DNA from: Tupaia tana
Taxonomy: Eukaryota; Chordata; Mammalia; Scandentia; Tupaiidae
NCBI GenBank assembly: GCA_026018925.1
Contig: JAKSZU010000016.1
Location: 57,169,575 to 57,233,574, forward strand
Reading direction: 5' to 3'
DNA length: 64,000 bases
This document shows positions 11,348 through 22,733 of the stretch, in pieces. Under the pieces are notes generated by a model. The model worked only from the letters and a program-made list of their open reading frames with translations. It was not told where the DNA came from and made no database searches. The position numbers and the translations under genes were made by a program. Positions within the stretch are counted from its first letter, which is position 1, and the number at the start of each line of letters is the position of its first letter.

Positions 11348-11573
11348 GGGGCCAGATGGTGGCATGATGGTAATGCAGTTTAATCCAGAAGGGAAGGGCC
11401 TGAGTTCACTTCTCAAGGCCTCTCTGTGCATACCAGGTGTACACAATTGGCTGAGGCTAAAGTAGATCATGGCATGAAGGTTTTATTCGGGATACCCCTA
11501 TCACTCTCCCTCTGCCTTTTTCTCTATGTGTGTGTGTGTGTCTCTTATTCTTGTGGAAGAAATAAATAAGCTT
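11348..11573 (+). mobile_element. tRNA-type SINE, diverged copy
   Basis: Starts 'ggggccagatggtggcatgatgg' and ends with a CT/TG-rich tract and 'gaagaaataaataa'. The region after the head is unlike the main full-length form, so it may be an older subfamily or a rearranged copy. Confidence 0.6.
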
Positions 11574-11577
11574 TTGT

Positions 11578-11788
11578 TCTTTTCTTTTTTCTTTAATTTG
11601 CCAGAGGGCATGTGTGCTTGCCAGAGAAAGACAGGAGAGGGAAAGGGAGACAGGACCCCTCTAGTGGGATGTGATCATGCCACAATCCCCCCTCCTCCAT
11701 TTCTCCATCCCGTCAGGATTTGGGACACACATGCAGTTGGCCATGTAGGATCCAGCTCCTTTAACCACCAGGCCATGGGGCCAGCCCA
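11578..11788 (-). mobile_element. tRNA-type SINE, older subfamily
   Basis: Reverse complement: T-rich tail, 'ggcatgtgtgcttgccagag', 'ctcctccatttctcc', 'caggatttgggacacac'. The head complement ends 'aaccaccaggccatggggccagccc', so this subfamily begins GGGCTGGCCCCATGGCCTGG. It lies head-to-tail opposed to the preceding SINE. Confidence 0.8.
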
Positions 11789-12059
11789 ATATATTAGCTT
11801 TAAAAAGAAAGAGGAGGGGATTACTCTGCTCGCATACATTTTAGAATGAAGTATTGGCCTCTTTTGGGAAGTCTTACCATCCTTTGTACTCCAGCTATAG
11901 ACAAGAGTGTGGAGAAAATCAGGATCTAAAAAATCCATTTTACTTATTAGTTTCATTCCAATTGAAACTACTGACCTACCAAGAGTAGCAGTTTAGGACA
12001 CGTCATCCGATGGCCTGGAGTAGTGTTAGGGGAGTAGAAATGGCTCAATGATGATCGCA

Positions 12060-12290
12060 TGTGCATTCAGCAGTGGTTAACCTTGGGCAAGTACTCAACT
12101 ATTATTTGTCTCAGTTTCTAATTTGTAATATGGGAGTAATGACAGTCCATACCTCTTGTAGGGTTCTCTCTGTGAGAGTTAAATGCATTAAAATACATAA
12201 CATACCTAGAATAGTTCCTACTCTGTCCTGAACCCAAACTGAATAAGAGCTGCTGCTGTTACTGTTATTGTAACACTGTCATTGCAATCA
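12060..12290 (+). mobile_element. MIR SINE copy
   Basis: 'ccttgggcaagtactcaact', 'gtctcagtttctaatttg', 'aatatgggagtaatgacag', then 'gagagttaaatgcattaaa' and 'acctagaatagttcctac' follow the MIR consensus order. Confidence 0.8.
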
Positions 12291-12738
12291 CCTCAGCCAA
12301 ACCCCCATAATTACCTGCATTCCATGATGCCATCAGCTCACACAGTCACCTTCACCAAGGCCTTTCATCACTTAGGACTTCACGTTCCTCATCTGCAGCG
12401 TGTGAGCGGATTGGACTGAGACTTGCCACATTGCCTTCAGTGATAGTGGCTGGAGTCTGTAGTGAGTTTGCGATCTGTCTTATCTGTGTCTGCACTGATA
12501 AGAGTTTTGTGATCTTGAGTAGAATGTATATATTCAGATCGTGAAGCATAATGATAGCTGAATGTTGAGATGTAGAAACATGATGCACAAAAACAGGACA
12601 TAATGAAAAGAAATGGAAGAAATCTTTGTTAAGAGTCCCTAGTAACAGTGTGCTAAAATTAGTTTAGTAACACAATCCCACTAGTTGAAGGATTAGAAGA
12701 CCCTTTTGGAGGAAAAGAGTTTGTATCTGCTTCAAAAC
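12291..12738. other. unique noncoding sequence, possible second MIR remnant
   Basis: 'cacgttcctcatctgcagcg' near 12380 resembles the MIR core but cannot be extended confidently. Nothing else is seen. Confidence 0.4.
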
Positions 12739-12746
12739 TAGGGAGG

Positions 12747-13002
12747 GGAACCAGCAGTTAGCATAATGGCTATGTCGCTGGACTCCCACGTAGTCAACCA
12801 CGGTTCGTGTCCCAGACCCGGTGGCTTAAAGCTCACGCCGGGCGCGTGTGTGTGCATGCCCAGGATCCCGAGAGGAGAATGGAGGAGAAGGGATTGTGGC
12901 GTGACCATCCCCCCTGGGGGGTGATTTCTCGCTTTCTGTCTCTATGTCTCTCTCTGTCTGGTGAGCGCACACGCCCTATAGCAGAAAACTCTCCAAAAAA
13001 AA
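12747..13002 (+). mobile_element. tRNA-type SINE, young full-length copy
   Basis: All modules are present. The head is 'ggaaccagcagttagcataa' and the A box tagcataatgg. The B box is 'ggttcgtgtcc'. The palindromic CCCCCCTGGGGGG lies in the middle domain. The CT tract ends in 'cgccctatagc' and an A tail. The duplication TAGGGAGG is at 12739-12746 and 13003-13010. Retained CpGs indicate a recent insertion. Confidence 0.92.
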
Positions 13003-13209
13003 TAGGGAGGTGCGTTTTCCTTTTCACCTGATGTCTGACTATGTATCTGTTGATCTCAGTTCACAAAATGGAGCCAACATGACAAAGTAAGATGAATAAA
13101 CATTAGCTACATAGACTTGTAGGTAGTCCAGGGCTCAGCGAGTGCAGCATTTAATCTAAGAGTGACCCAGAGGGGATTTTGTTGGACATCAAAGGTTTTT
13201 CTGTATGCC

Positions 13210-13680
13210 ACATTCCCCTGTAATCTAACAGTGTGCCTCAATCTTGTGGTACTTGGGTTCTTACAATGTCGATAATCAATAAAGTTTCTGTCACAGTGAC
13301 AGAACTGGACTGATTTAAATAATGGAGGGGGTGGTATTCCAAAATGAGCTGGCTAGTCATATTGGAGCACTGGGTTGGTTTCTCTGCCATTCTCCTGGAT
13401 TTCTCCTCATGGTTTCAGAATGGCTACCACAGCTATCAGATGCCATTTCCTCAAGAAGCTACTCTCACAGGCAGAAAGGCAGGGGGTGTTTTTCTTCATG
13501 TATCTCTATCTTTATGTCAGGAGAAAATTATTTTCCAGAAGCCCCTTAGCACTCTTCCCTCAGGTCTCACTGGCCAGAACTGGGTTATATTCCTGCTCCT
13601 AACACAGCCATTGGCAAAGAGAAACGCAGTTGCCAAGATTGGCCTGACTCTTCCGTGATAGGTGAAAGCCACCTGCCCAA
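13210..13680 (+). mobile_element. old dispersed repeat, family unresolved
   Basis: The texture matches other copies in this window (18290, 20270, 28300, 39380, 46380). It has an 'actggactgatttaaa' start, then 'tggtttcagaatggctacca', 'cttccctcaggtctcactgg' and 'agccattggcaaag'. It is ancient and decayed; I cannot name the family from memory. Confidence 0.35.
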
Positions 13681-13788
13681 ACGTGGCTAGTGCACACACG
13701 AACTCACAATTTAAAAAGAGGGGGGCAAGGGGAGAAATCATACATTAGTCCTTGTCCTTAAGAAATTTCCAGGATGCACGAGAAAACT

Positions 13789-14032
13789 GGAATCAGGTAG
13801 TGTGGTGGTTAAAGCACTGGACTTCCACTTTGCCAACCGTGGTTCAGGTCCTGGACCCAGCAGCTTGAAACTCAAACTGGGCACATGTGCATGTGTGCCC
13901 AAAATCCAAGAGCAGAATGGAGGTGAAGGGACTGAGGCATGGCTATCCTCTATGAGGGGTGATTTCTCACTTTCTGTCTCTCTGTCTCTCCAGCAAGTGT
14001 ATGTGACCTATAGCAAAAATCTCTCAAAAAAA
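13789..14032 (+). mobile_element. tRNA-type SINE with 26-bp target-site duplication
   Basis: Full-length but diverged copy ('ggaatcaggtagtgtggtgg', 'gtggttcaggtcctgg', 'gaggggtgatttctc', A tail). A 26-bp flank at 13763-13788 recurs at 14033-14058 with two transition mismatches. That is longer than the 8-18 bp seen for most copies here. Confidence 0.9.
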
Positions 14033-14297
14033 AAATTTCCAGGGTGCATGAGAAAACTATTTTTGTACCATGATAATTCCACATAAATTAATAGTGCCAA
14101 CTAATTGATTGATGACCTAGGTTTAAATCAGGGGAAGGAGGAATCATGTTGAATACATGGCCAAGGCCTGAGGAAAGGACTTCAATGAACAGAGAGGAGG
14201 GAAAAGGAAGTCTTAATGGGATGATAACAACGATGATAGTAACAATCACATTTGCTGAACAGTTACTGTTTCTGAGGCAAAGTTCTATGCGCTTTAC

Positions 14298-14549
14298 TTT
14301 TTTTTTTTTTTTTTTTAATTTGTTATAGGGGGCATGTACCCACCAGAGACAGAGAAAGAGAGAGAAAAAGTGAGAAAGCACCCCCTAGGGGGAACAGTCA
14401 CGTCACAACCCTTTCTTCTCCATTCTCCTCTCAGGATTTTGGGTATGCACACATACACATCAGTTTTTCAAGCTGATAGATTCAGGACTCAAACTTCACA
14501 GTCGGCCATGTGGTTTCTAGCCACCCAACCACCAAGCCGCAGCTGATCC
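14298..14549 (-). mobile_element. tRNA-type SINE, older subfamily
   Basis: A poly-T tail at 14298-14317, then the complement of the middle domain ('caccccctagggggaac') and of the head ('aaccaccaagccgcagctga'). The flanks CTTTAC at 14292-14297 and 14556-14561 are a probable target-site duplication. Confidence 0.85.
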
Positions 14550-14598
14550 TAAGGCCTTTACATTTTTAAGCGTATTTTATCCTCACAAAAACTATTAT

Positions 14599-14837
14599 GG
14601 GGACCAGCAGATGGTGTAGTGATTACATTCCTAGACTCCCACATAAGCCTACTGTGGTTTGAGTCCTGGGCCCAGTGGCTTAAAGCTTATGCCAGGCATG
14701 TGTGCATGTGTGTGTGTGTATGTGCCCAAAATCCTGAGAGGAAGAGGGATTGCAGCATGGCCATCCCCCCAGGAGGTGATTTCTCGCTTTCTGTCTCTCT
14801 GTCTCTTCAGGGAGAACATGTGCCCTATAGCAAAAAT

Positions 14838-14875
<38 letters not shown>
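14599..14875 (+). mobile_element. tRNA-type SINE with long A tail
   Basis: Head 'ggggaccagcagatggtgta', B box 'gtggtttgagtcctgg', an internal (TG)n expansion near 14711-14719, the middle domain, the CT tract and an uninterrupted A tail of about 33 nt (14843-14875). A long, pure tail suggests a young copy, although the body is diverged. Confidence 0.9.
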
Positions 14876-14876
<1 letters not shown>

Positions 14877-16189
14877 GATTCTGAGCCTCATTTAATGTAA
14901 CTAAATTATGAAGCAGGGAAGTTCAAGGTTTTGTAAAGGGACTTGCTACATACTGATTTAGCTGAAGGGAGAATTTGTAGCAAGATACAGTAGAAGATAA
15001 GGTAGTGAAGATTTTCACTAAACTGAAAAGTATTTAGAACTTGATCTGGTCATCTAGATCCCAGAAAACACTGCCAGACAGACACACACACAAAGAACAT
15101 AACCGATGTTGAATATGACTTCTCCCTTATATTTTCATTCTTCCATTTCGGAAGTCAAGGATATTTATGTATATCTGGAAGCAGTGAAGACATTGCCAGA
15201 TTATGCTCACATAACACATCGCGCATGCCATCTTTATTGCATATTGCCCATGTGTATTAGTGTGATCAGATGTATAATCAGAAGGCTTCAAGACCCATTT
15301 ATTTATGATTGACTAAGTGGTGGTTGACTGCCTTCAACATACCTCCCAAGTTTCACTTATTAGAGTTCAACACAGGATAGTAGTTACCAATACACTGAAC
15401 CATCTCCATTTTGTGATGAATACTAAAAGTCTTTAGTTATTCTCTAGTACAGATTTTATGCGATACAGAATTAAACCGAATTGAATCACCGCTTAATACC
15501 CTGCCTTCTTCCTCCCGTGTTTGATTTGTCCTACTTAACATAGCGAAAGTACTTCTGTCTTTTTTCTTTTTTTTTTTTTTTTGGCCAGGGTTAAAGAATC
15601 TGAACCATTTATAGTGTTAAAATGGAATTTTCTTCACAATTAAAGTGAAAAGAATTAAGATGATCTGAATACAAGAGTTCATGTGTCTAAAATCTTAGAT
15701 AATTGTTATGCTAAAGATCAAGTACCCAGGTAAATATTAAAGACTGCACTAAGAGAGACATCTCCAAGCATTCCCATTTGGTAAATAAGCCCAGTCGTTG
15801 AAAATTTGGGTAACCCTGAATTTCAAGAATGAGTTACTGTGGTATTTTTATTATTATAAACTAATGGTTGACTCTAATTTACCCTTGGATACTGAAACCT
15901 TTTTTGACCCTTGGCAGTTGTGGGATTCTGTTGTTGTTGGTTGGTTGGATGGTTTTGTCTGTCCTAATAGCCATATTCCTTTTTCTAATGTAGATTTCCT
16001 TTCCTGGTATAGTTTCTATAATGACCTTCCCTCTCTCGTATGTAAGTAAAATGTTTAAAAGCTTTTAAATAGTACTACCTCTCATACTTTTCTAGTTCCT
16101 CCTTGGAAATCTAACCACTCAGTTGATTTCAAATGCCTTGTAAATAGCTTTTGAAGAATGCTTTGCACTGGATACCTGGGCTCTAATCC
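14876..16189. other. unique noncoding sequence
   Basis: AT-rich with no gene. A poly-T run lies at 15560-15581. No repeat family is recognised. Confidence 0.45.
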
Positions 16190-16540
16190 ACCTTCTAATA
16201 CTTAACCATAAGCTTAGAAGAAGTATGTTCTCTCTATAGCCCTTGGGGTCCCCTAGACTGCCCTTCTCCAAGTGCTTTCCCACCATTGTCAGGTCAAGTC
16301 TTATCCCTCACTAAGACCCAGTTCAATTGCAGTTTACTGAAGCTCTCCTTGATATTACTTCCCCTGCATTTCCCTCAAAATGTCAATAATCCACTGACCT
16401 TAGTTCCTATCCTCTTGATGTACAGTTTTCTTGAGAACCAATGTTGTATTGTTAATATCTTCATTCATCTTTGTATTCCAGAATATTTAGCACAAATCCT
16501 GTCCACAGTAGGTACTCTGTTGAAAGGATGAATGAATAAA
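16190..16540 (+). mobile_element. L2 LINE 3' end
   Basis: The order of phrases fits the L2 3' end: 'gacccagttcaattgcag', 'ctgaagctctccttgatatt', 'catctttgtattccagaata', 'cagtaggtactctgttga' and the terminal 'gatgaatgaataaatact'. The closing (TGAA)-like repeat is the L2 3' hallmark. Confidence 0.8.
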
Positions 16541-17015
16541 TACTGAGATTGATTGTATTTGCTTCTTCAAAATAACGAATTGAAATTACTGGTTCTCAAC
16601 CATGCTGTTGGGCCCACTGGGGCACCACAATCAATTATAAGTGTGTTGCAGTCATTTGTTTTTCATGATTATTAAGATTTGAAAGTTTGCAAACTCTTCA
16701 CTGTTTTTATAAGCTAGAGTGTTTCCCTCAGTAATATCCTTTAATGATGATAATAATATCAATGTGGCTCTCTCCTTTACATTGTGATTTGTTTTGAATG
16801 GAAGATACAGTGGTGGACTTAGAGTCAGGACCCAGGAAACTACATGTAACTCACAGCCTATCTTCTCTGTGCCATAGTCCATAATAAACCAGATGTCACT
16901 GCTGGTGGTCATGGAACTATGGAATTAGTGTAGTGCTTTAATACTCTATGTGAATGCACTATTTTAACAATAATGAACAATATCTACCTATCAAGAATAA
17001 TTGTCACTAATCCAA
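16541..17015. other. unique noncoding sequence
   Basis: AT-rich with no gene. A weak MIR-like resemblance on the minus strand near 16830 is not strong enough to call. Confidence 0.4.
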
Positions 17016-17235
17016 CAAGGGTTAGCAAACTTTTTTTGTGAAGGTCTAAGTAGTAAATATTATATGTTTCAAGTGCCATAGCATCTCCATAGAAACTTTT
17101 CAACTCTAATATGGCAGCAAAAAAGCTGTCATGGTAGATACATAAATGGATTACCATAACTGTGTTCCAAAAAAAATGTATTTACAAAAACAGACAGTGG
17201 ACCAAATTGGGCCCAAGGGTCTTCCTTAAGCTACA
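17016..17235 (+). mobile_element. non-autonomous hAT-type DNA transposon
   Basis: Carries the familiar series 'gttagcaaactttttttgtg', 'aaggtctaagtagtaaatat', 'aactgtgttccaaaaaaaat', 'gtatttacaaaaacagacag', 'ggaccaaattgggcccaag'. This is a well-known mammalian MER1-group element. I recognise the element but am not certain of its exact subfamily name. Confidence 0.75.
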
Positions 17236-18289
17236 GAGTGTAAATTATAATTTTTTATTATCTAGTGATGCTCATTCTACTTCCTTTGTAATAGCTAAGG
17301 AGCTCCTACAAAGAAAAACTATGGAATGGTAAATATTTTACTTATTTGCAAGAATAGAGAATATTATATATTTCAATTTTAATAGTCTGTAGACTTTCTC
17401 AGTATAAGAAATGAGATAAAATTTTGTGCATGGTTTAAATACAACCCATAAGGCCAGTTCATTAAAGAAAGGTGAGTATCATATTTGACAAAGTACCTTG
17501 CCTTTCAAGAAGTTTGCTTTTAGGGTATTATCTGTGGCACATTATTTAATGTCTTGGCAGTTTCTCAGTGGGGTAGTCAGGCTCTGCTTTCCTATTTGGC
17601 ACTTTTGCTAGTAATGACTTGAAAATTTTTCACTTTCCTTTTAAATTGCTGCATGGAGTAATAGCCTTTCTTCTTGACAGTCAGAGGCCAATAAATGCAA
17701 CCATGTGAAATAAACTTTTAAAGCAGGGCCCCAAATGCACTGCAAGTTGACTTGAAATAATTAGTCTCTGGAGCTTGGACACCCACAATATATATCTTAG
17801 AACTCAGATGCAGAAACACCTCAGTCACACTCTGTGGTGGAAAGTTGTCACAACAGCAGAGTCTGTACCACTTGGGCCATCATAAACCGTAGGTTTATTT
17901 TGGCAATGCCTGTAAATAGTGGCCTCTGCCTGTGTGGCTTTGGCATCTTCTCACAGCCAAGAGCCATGATCACCTTCTCAGAGCTCCGGCCCTCCCCAGT
18001 CCTTGAGCCAGCACTTACCCTGACAAAGAAGAGTGTTACCCCAAGATCTGGATGTGGATTAGGACCAGGACCATGCCCAGCTCTTGGGGCCCTTCTGAGT
18101 CTCATGCTAAGTGCCTCTACTGTCATTCAGACCCATGTCAGGAGGAGCCCCGTGAAGGGAGGTGGTGCCCACTTTTTTTCCCTGTCACAGTTGTCTCCTT
18201 TCCCCAAGGATGACACCAGCTAACCAACTGGCATCTCATTTGGCCCATTGGTCTGATGAGGACTGGAGCCCTGTTATGTCAGTAAGTAA
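17236..18289. other. unique noncoding sequence
   Basis: AT-rich up to 17800, then moderate GC. A 129-codon open frame (17834-18223) has no recognisable domain and is opposed by a minus-strand frame, so it is probably chance. Confidence 0.45.
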
Positions 18290-18670
18290 CAGAAAATCCA
18301 GCTAACTGTGGCTTACAAAATGAAGACACTGATCTCCCATTACAAGAAGTCACAAAGGAGCCAGGCATGCTCCACCTTCCCTCTCTGCCATCTCAGCATT
18401 TTGGAGATGCTGTCTCTTGTGGATGTAAGATGGCTACTAACCCCAAGAATAATGTCACATGCTCAATAATGTGGCACCATGCCAAGAGGAAGGGAGATAG
18501 GGATAAAAAGAGGAGTCTTTCCTTTTGCTGTTCTCTTCTAGCATGGACAGTTTTTCCAGGAGCTCCCTTGATTTTCCCCTTGGGACATTCTAGCTTGAAT
18601 AGCATCACTTGTCTTCTGGCATAGGGGAATGAAATTGCCATGATTGGCTTAATCCCTTGGCAATGGACAC
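18290..18670 (+). mobile_element. old dispersed repeat, family unresolved
   Basis: 'ctaactgtggcttacaaaatg', 'ccttccctctctgccatctc', 'gtggatgtaagatggctact' and 'tgccatgattggcttaatcc' follow the same order as a family also present at 13210 and 20270. Decayed. Confidence 0.4.
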
Positions 18671-19010
18671 ATACCACGATTAGGGTTCTATTGGCAGAGA
18701 ATAAAGAGGGTTGTTATCTATTGGGTGATCAGCCCAACTGCGTCTCCTGCATCAGATCTAATCCCCCTGGTGGCAGTCAGAACACTTTCTGCTTTGACCC
18801 AAGAATGATTGCTTTGCCAAGGCTTTGGATGGTTCTCTGAAATTACTGCCAGCAGTCTTTCCTGACTTCTGATCACTAGCAGACACTTTTCTCTACCTGG
18901 CAGGACTTTGTAATGCCTACTAGGGCCTGAGCTTGCTGAATCTTTTGGTATTGTGTTTTATCTAACTCTTTTTGAGCTAATGCACCTTGAGCTATCACTT
19001 CTTGGGTATA
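18671..19010. other. unique noncoding sequence
   Basis: No gene or repeat recognised. Confidence 0.4.
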
Positions 19011-19140
19011 TGAGAGGTATTCAAAAAGTTCATGGAAAATGCCTCTTATGAAAAATCTGTGCACAGATTTCAAAATATTTTGCACCAAAATAAACTCATA
19101 CTTCAATCGCATTCTTCCATGAACCTTTTGAAGTCCCCTG
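19011..19140. mobile_element. mariner-like MITE (non-autonomous, about 130 bp)
   Basis: Terminal inverted repeats TTCAAAAAGTTCATGGAA (19020-19037) and TTCCATGAACCTTTTGAA (19115-19132) match with one mismatch. The element is flanked by TA at 19009-19010 and 19141-19142, the target-site type of Tc1/mariner. It has no transposase frame. The inner part ('ttgcaccaaaataaactcat') also fits a mariner-derived element. Confidence 0.8.
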
Positions 19141-19221
19141 TAGATAAGACACTTTGGGATTCTCAATGCCTTAAAAAGAGAAGTAATTTCACTTTTTTGT
19201 GTAAAAATCATGTGACATCTT

Positions 19222-19447
19222 GGGACCAGCAGATGGTTACACGGTCAACCACGGTTCGAGTCCTAAGCCTGGTTACTTAAAACTCATGCTGGGCATGTGT
19301 GTATGCAAGCCCAAAATCCCGAGAGGAGAATGGAGGTAAAGGGACTGCAGTGTGGCCATCCCCCGGGGGTGATTTTTCACTTTCTCTCTCTATCTTTCTG
19401 GCAAGCACATTCACCCGATAGCAAAAATCTCTTAAAAAAAAAAAAAT
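19222..19447 (+). mobile_element. tRNA-type SINE with deletion inside the tRNA-like head
   Basis: Head 'gggaccagcagatggttaca' joins directly to 'cggtcaaccacggttcgagtc', so about 20 nt around the anticodon arm are missing while the B box GGTTCGAGTCC is intact. The middle domain, the CT tract and an A14 tail are normal. Confidence 0.88.
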
Positions 19448-19580
19448 ACAATGTCCGTATTTATTTTCCTTGACAGCATAGAAATGCATGATTTAGTATT
19501 ATTAAACAGACTACTTTTCAAGAATGAATATGATTTTGAAAATTCAAGATGAATTTGAAGGGTCTTCTGCCAATCTTAAT

Positions 19581-19761
19581 TTTTTTCTTTATTTTAAAGA
19601 ATTATTCATTTTAATTTATTTGTTGTTATTATTATTTTTTAAAATTTGACCAGAGAGAGAGAGGAGAAAGTGAGAAAGCAAGCTGCCAGATCTGGAACTC
19701 AAACCGTGGTTGGCCATGTGGGAGTCTAGCACCTTAACCACTGTACCACCTGCTGACCCCA
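19581..19761 (-). mobile_element. tRNA-type SINE, short form
   Basis: Reverse complement: AT-rich tail with (TTA)n, 'gaccagagagagagaggaga', 'gaactcaaaccgtggttggc', head complement 'ccaccTGCTGACCCC'. A 16-17-bp duplication (CTGCCAATCTTAATTTT with one mismatch) flanks it at 19567-19583 and 19762-19778; the first copy overlaps the T-rich tail. Confidence 0.9.
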
Positions 19762-19939
19762 CTGCCAATCCTAATTTTATGGGTTGTTTAAGTGTTATTT
19801 AATTCCATGATCTAAACTATTGGCTCTTGGTTTTTGATATTGCATATATAAAATATAAAGGTGTTTAAAAACTATAGGAATAGATTTAATCTGAGATGCC
19901 AAATAGAGCTAACCCTGATATACAATGCCTTCTGTTTGT

Positions 19940-20110
19940 AGAGAGATTGATAGTTTACACAGCACTTTTATACATATTATTTTAACACTTTCTGCAACTA
20001 CTCTTCCCATTTTACAGATGATGAAATAAGGCTATAAGAATCAAGACGACTTAGTCAGGGTCCTACCACCCTTCAGAGTTGGGACTGGAGTGTGGGCCTG
20101 CTGAGTCCAC
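19940..20110 (-). mobile_element. MIR SINE copy
   Basis: 'acagcacttttatacatatt', 'ttcccattttacagatgatg' and 'gggactggagtgtgggcct' are the reverse-complement MIR order. Confidence 0.75.
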
Positions 20111-20269
20111 TTTCCTTTTTCTACATAGAGGTTCCTGTTTCCATGGCAATTTGCAGTAGGATTAAAGGAGGACATTCATATCCCCAGATAACCCAGCTGT
20201 GGTATCGGCTCAGTTCAACCTCTGCTACAATGCCCAGACTCCTTTGGAAATTTCCTTTCTGTTAGATGG

Positions 20270-20700
20270 AATTTCAACTAAGAAATAATAAACATAGGCA
20301 AAGTGGGTTTAGGTTCAGACCCTCAAGTAATAGTGGCTTTAAAACGTTAGGAGTTTGTTTCTTTCTTAATGTAAAAGCCTAGGAGTAAAGGGACCTCTCC
20401 TCAGAGCCCTCTGGGACTCATTCCCAGTCATCTTCCAGCTTTATGTTCCACGTGGCCCTCTTCTCATGGTCTGAGATGGAACTGCAGGCAAGACGTTGAC
20501 TGTTCCAAGCAGCAGGACAGGTGTAGGGAGAAGAGACAAAGGAGGAAGAAGGCTAGGGGAAAGAATCAGAGTGAGTTCCTAGAAGCTGCCAGAATACCAC
20601 CACAGCTACTTCTAGTTTAAAGGGAGATTGGAAAATGTCATTTTTATTTTGGTCTGCTGCATCAGATAAAATGTTCTGGTGCTATGAAAGGAAAAGGGAA
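20270..20700 (+). mobile_element. old dispersed repeat, family unresolved
   Basis: 'gtaatagtggctttaaaacg', 'ctcattcccagtcatcttcc', 'ttccacgtggccctcttct' and 'agctgccagaataccacc' match the style of the 18290 and 13210 copies. Decayed; boundaries approximate. Confidence 0.35.
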
Positions 20701-20829
20701 GAACAGGTAATGAGGGATTCGCATAAGATCTTGTAGCACACACGGGACAGAAGCCAAAACGTGACCTGAATTGACATTAGGAAACCATGATAACTGTTTT
20801 TGGTATCCTTTGTGAATGTACCTGAGAAT

Positions 20830-21310
20830 ATTGTTTGCCTATTCATTCATTCAATGGAAATCTATTAAACACTATATATTAGTCCCTGTCATATATACTA
20901 GGGATATAACTGGAAAATATTGTTGTGAAGGCAAGGCAGGTTGCTCTTGTAGTTGAGATGTTCAAGGAAGAATCCTCTCAGGAAGTATCGTTTAAACAGA
21001 TGAAGAATATAAAGGAGTGACCTCTAGGAGAGCTGGAGGGAGAAGTGTTCTAAACAGAAAACAAGGGAAAAGATTTGGGGTGCAAATGCATTCGATGTGT
21101 TCAAGCTCTGTGCACCTATTACAAAGAGGCAGGCAGTCAGGCTGAGTCAGCACAAGCCCCAGGAATATACTAGAAGGCAAAGTTGTAGAGGTGACCAAGA
21201 GTAGACCCCAGAGGGTCTGATGGAGATGAGAAAGGAGGTTATCATTGTTATAGATGTTGTTAGATGACTTTGAGGTGGGGGATGATATAGTTTTGTTTGA
21301 ATATACCAAC
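20830..21310 (+). mobile_element. old dispersed repeat of the 'attcattcattcaa' type
   Basis: Begins 'tattcattcattcaatgg', then 'tatattagtccctgtcat', 'ctagggatataactgg', and later 'aggagagctggagggagaag' and 'tggagatgagaaaggagg'. This series is common in mammalian genomes. The 21034-21182 part is repeated at 22734-22874. Confidence 0.45.
21034..21182 (+). repeat. local duplicated segment, copy 1
   Basis: About 149 bp matching 22734-22874. Shared phrases are 'taaacagaaaaca', 'ggggtgcaaat', 'caaagaggcagg', 'gccccagga' and 'tagaaggcaaag'. It lies inside an old repeat, so the pair may be two members of that family. Confidence 0.7.
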
Positions 21311-22733
21311 TACTAGGCAAACCAATGTCAGATCTGTTGAACTGATCAGCAGAAGTCATAACAGAGATCTTTAATGCTCTGGGATATTTGACCACACCTT
21401 ACTTCAGGTGACCTTGCCTTGTTCTTGAAGTAAAACAAGTTATAATCTACTTTGATTCTATACCATGGGACACTCTGCTGTGGGTAACATTATTTCAGAT
21501 GGGAAGCACCCCTCCCCCTTTTGTGTGCTGAGTTTCAGGACCCAGATTTCATTCATATCCTATAAGGTAAGGCATGTGGTTTTGTACTGTGACTGTATTT
21601 TAAATCCTAGAAAGATCCCAGTAATGTTTTTAGCGACAAGGAACAGTAGAGACAGAGTGCTAGGGTATACTGATTACTCTTCTCTGGGACTCCTCAGGTG
21701 CTTCACTAAAACCTCCACTGATGGTTTCACTGTGGCTTTCTGATGGCATTCTGTGGTTTGTCTCAGTGTCCCTCCTGGTTTGCTAATGTCAGGACAAAGC
21801 TCCAGGATGAGCAGGATGTGGTTGCCAGCCTGCATTCATTGCAGATGTCCTCAATGTATGTGGGCTGCAGTTAACTCGCAGTCTTAACGTCTGCCTACCC
21901 AGCTTTGCATGCAAGGATACATTATACAGGAAAATTCCATCGAGATCATGTACAACTAAAATCAGCTTATTTTTTCCAAAGAGGCAGGGGAGCTACTTCT
22001 TAGCAGAGTGAGCTGTAGAGCCTCTCTGGAATGCAAAACACAGACCTTTGTATTAGAAGTGAAATATTTAGATAGGGATCATTATGGAGCTCTTTTTACA
22101 GCAGGGCAGGCCTGATAAACAGAGTGAGAGCTGGGAAAGGAAGCACAAAGGAGGTAATAATATCTGATTAGCTAAGCAGCTGGATAACTGAAGGAGAATT
22201 TGTTAAAAACCTATCAAGACATCAAAGCTAGATGTGAGTTGCTCTGTCAGCCCAGGCCACTTGTGGAGCCATCTCTGGAATATTACTGAGTGTCTAATTG
22301 GCTGCTATTTTTTTCCCCTAGCGTCACTTCTTTACTAAGGGATCTGAGCTGTAACCTAACCTGTAGCTGTCATCAGGGCTTTTTTCCATCCCTGCCATGG
22401 CAAGGGATCCCAGTATGGAGTAGCTAAGTTGGTATTCCAGTCAACCGAATCGTATTTGACCACGTGTGAACAAGTAACCTCATGTTTCTGGGGACAGACA
22501 GGGAGAAACTTGAGAACTTGATCCCCTGGAGGCCCCTGGAGGATTCCTGCCACTGAGCCCTGGATTTTGCAAGTGACTGGTTTCCCAAAGCCTCTTTGGT
22601 TTTCGTTCCCCCTTCATACGGATATATTTAAGGCACCATACTCACTCTGCCCAAGAGAGGAAGAGAGGCAAGGAACACTATGTAAGTAAGTAATGCTTCC
22701 TTAACTACTGGCTTCTGCTAAAGCAGCGATGAG
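21311..22733. other. unique noncoding sequence
   Basis: No gene seen. The part at 21960-22330 is AT-rich, repeat-free and could include a minor conserved element, but there is no strong motif to rest on. Confidence 0.4.

Noticed and set aside
12780..12830. SINE heads as genuine tRNA genes
   Set aside because: A and B boxes are present, but the heads do not fold into a full cloverleaf, lack a clear acceptor stem and always continue into the SINE body.
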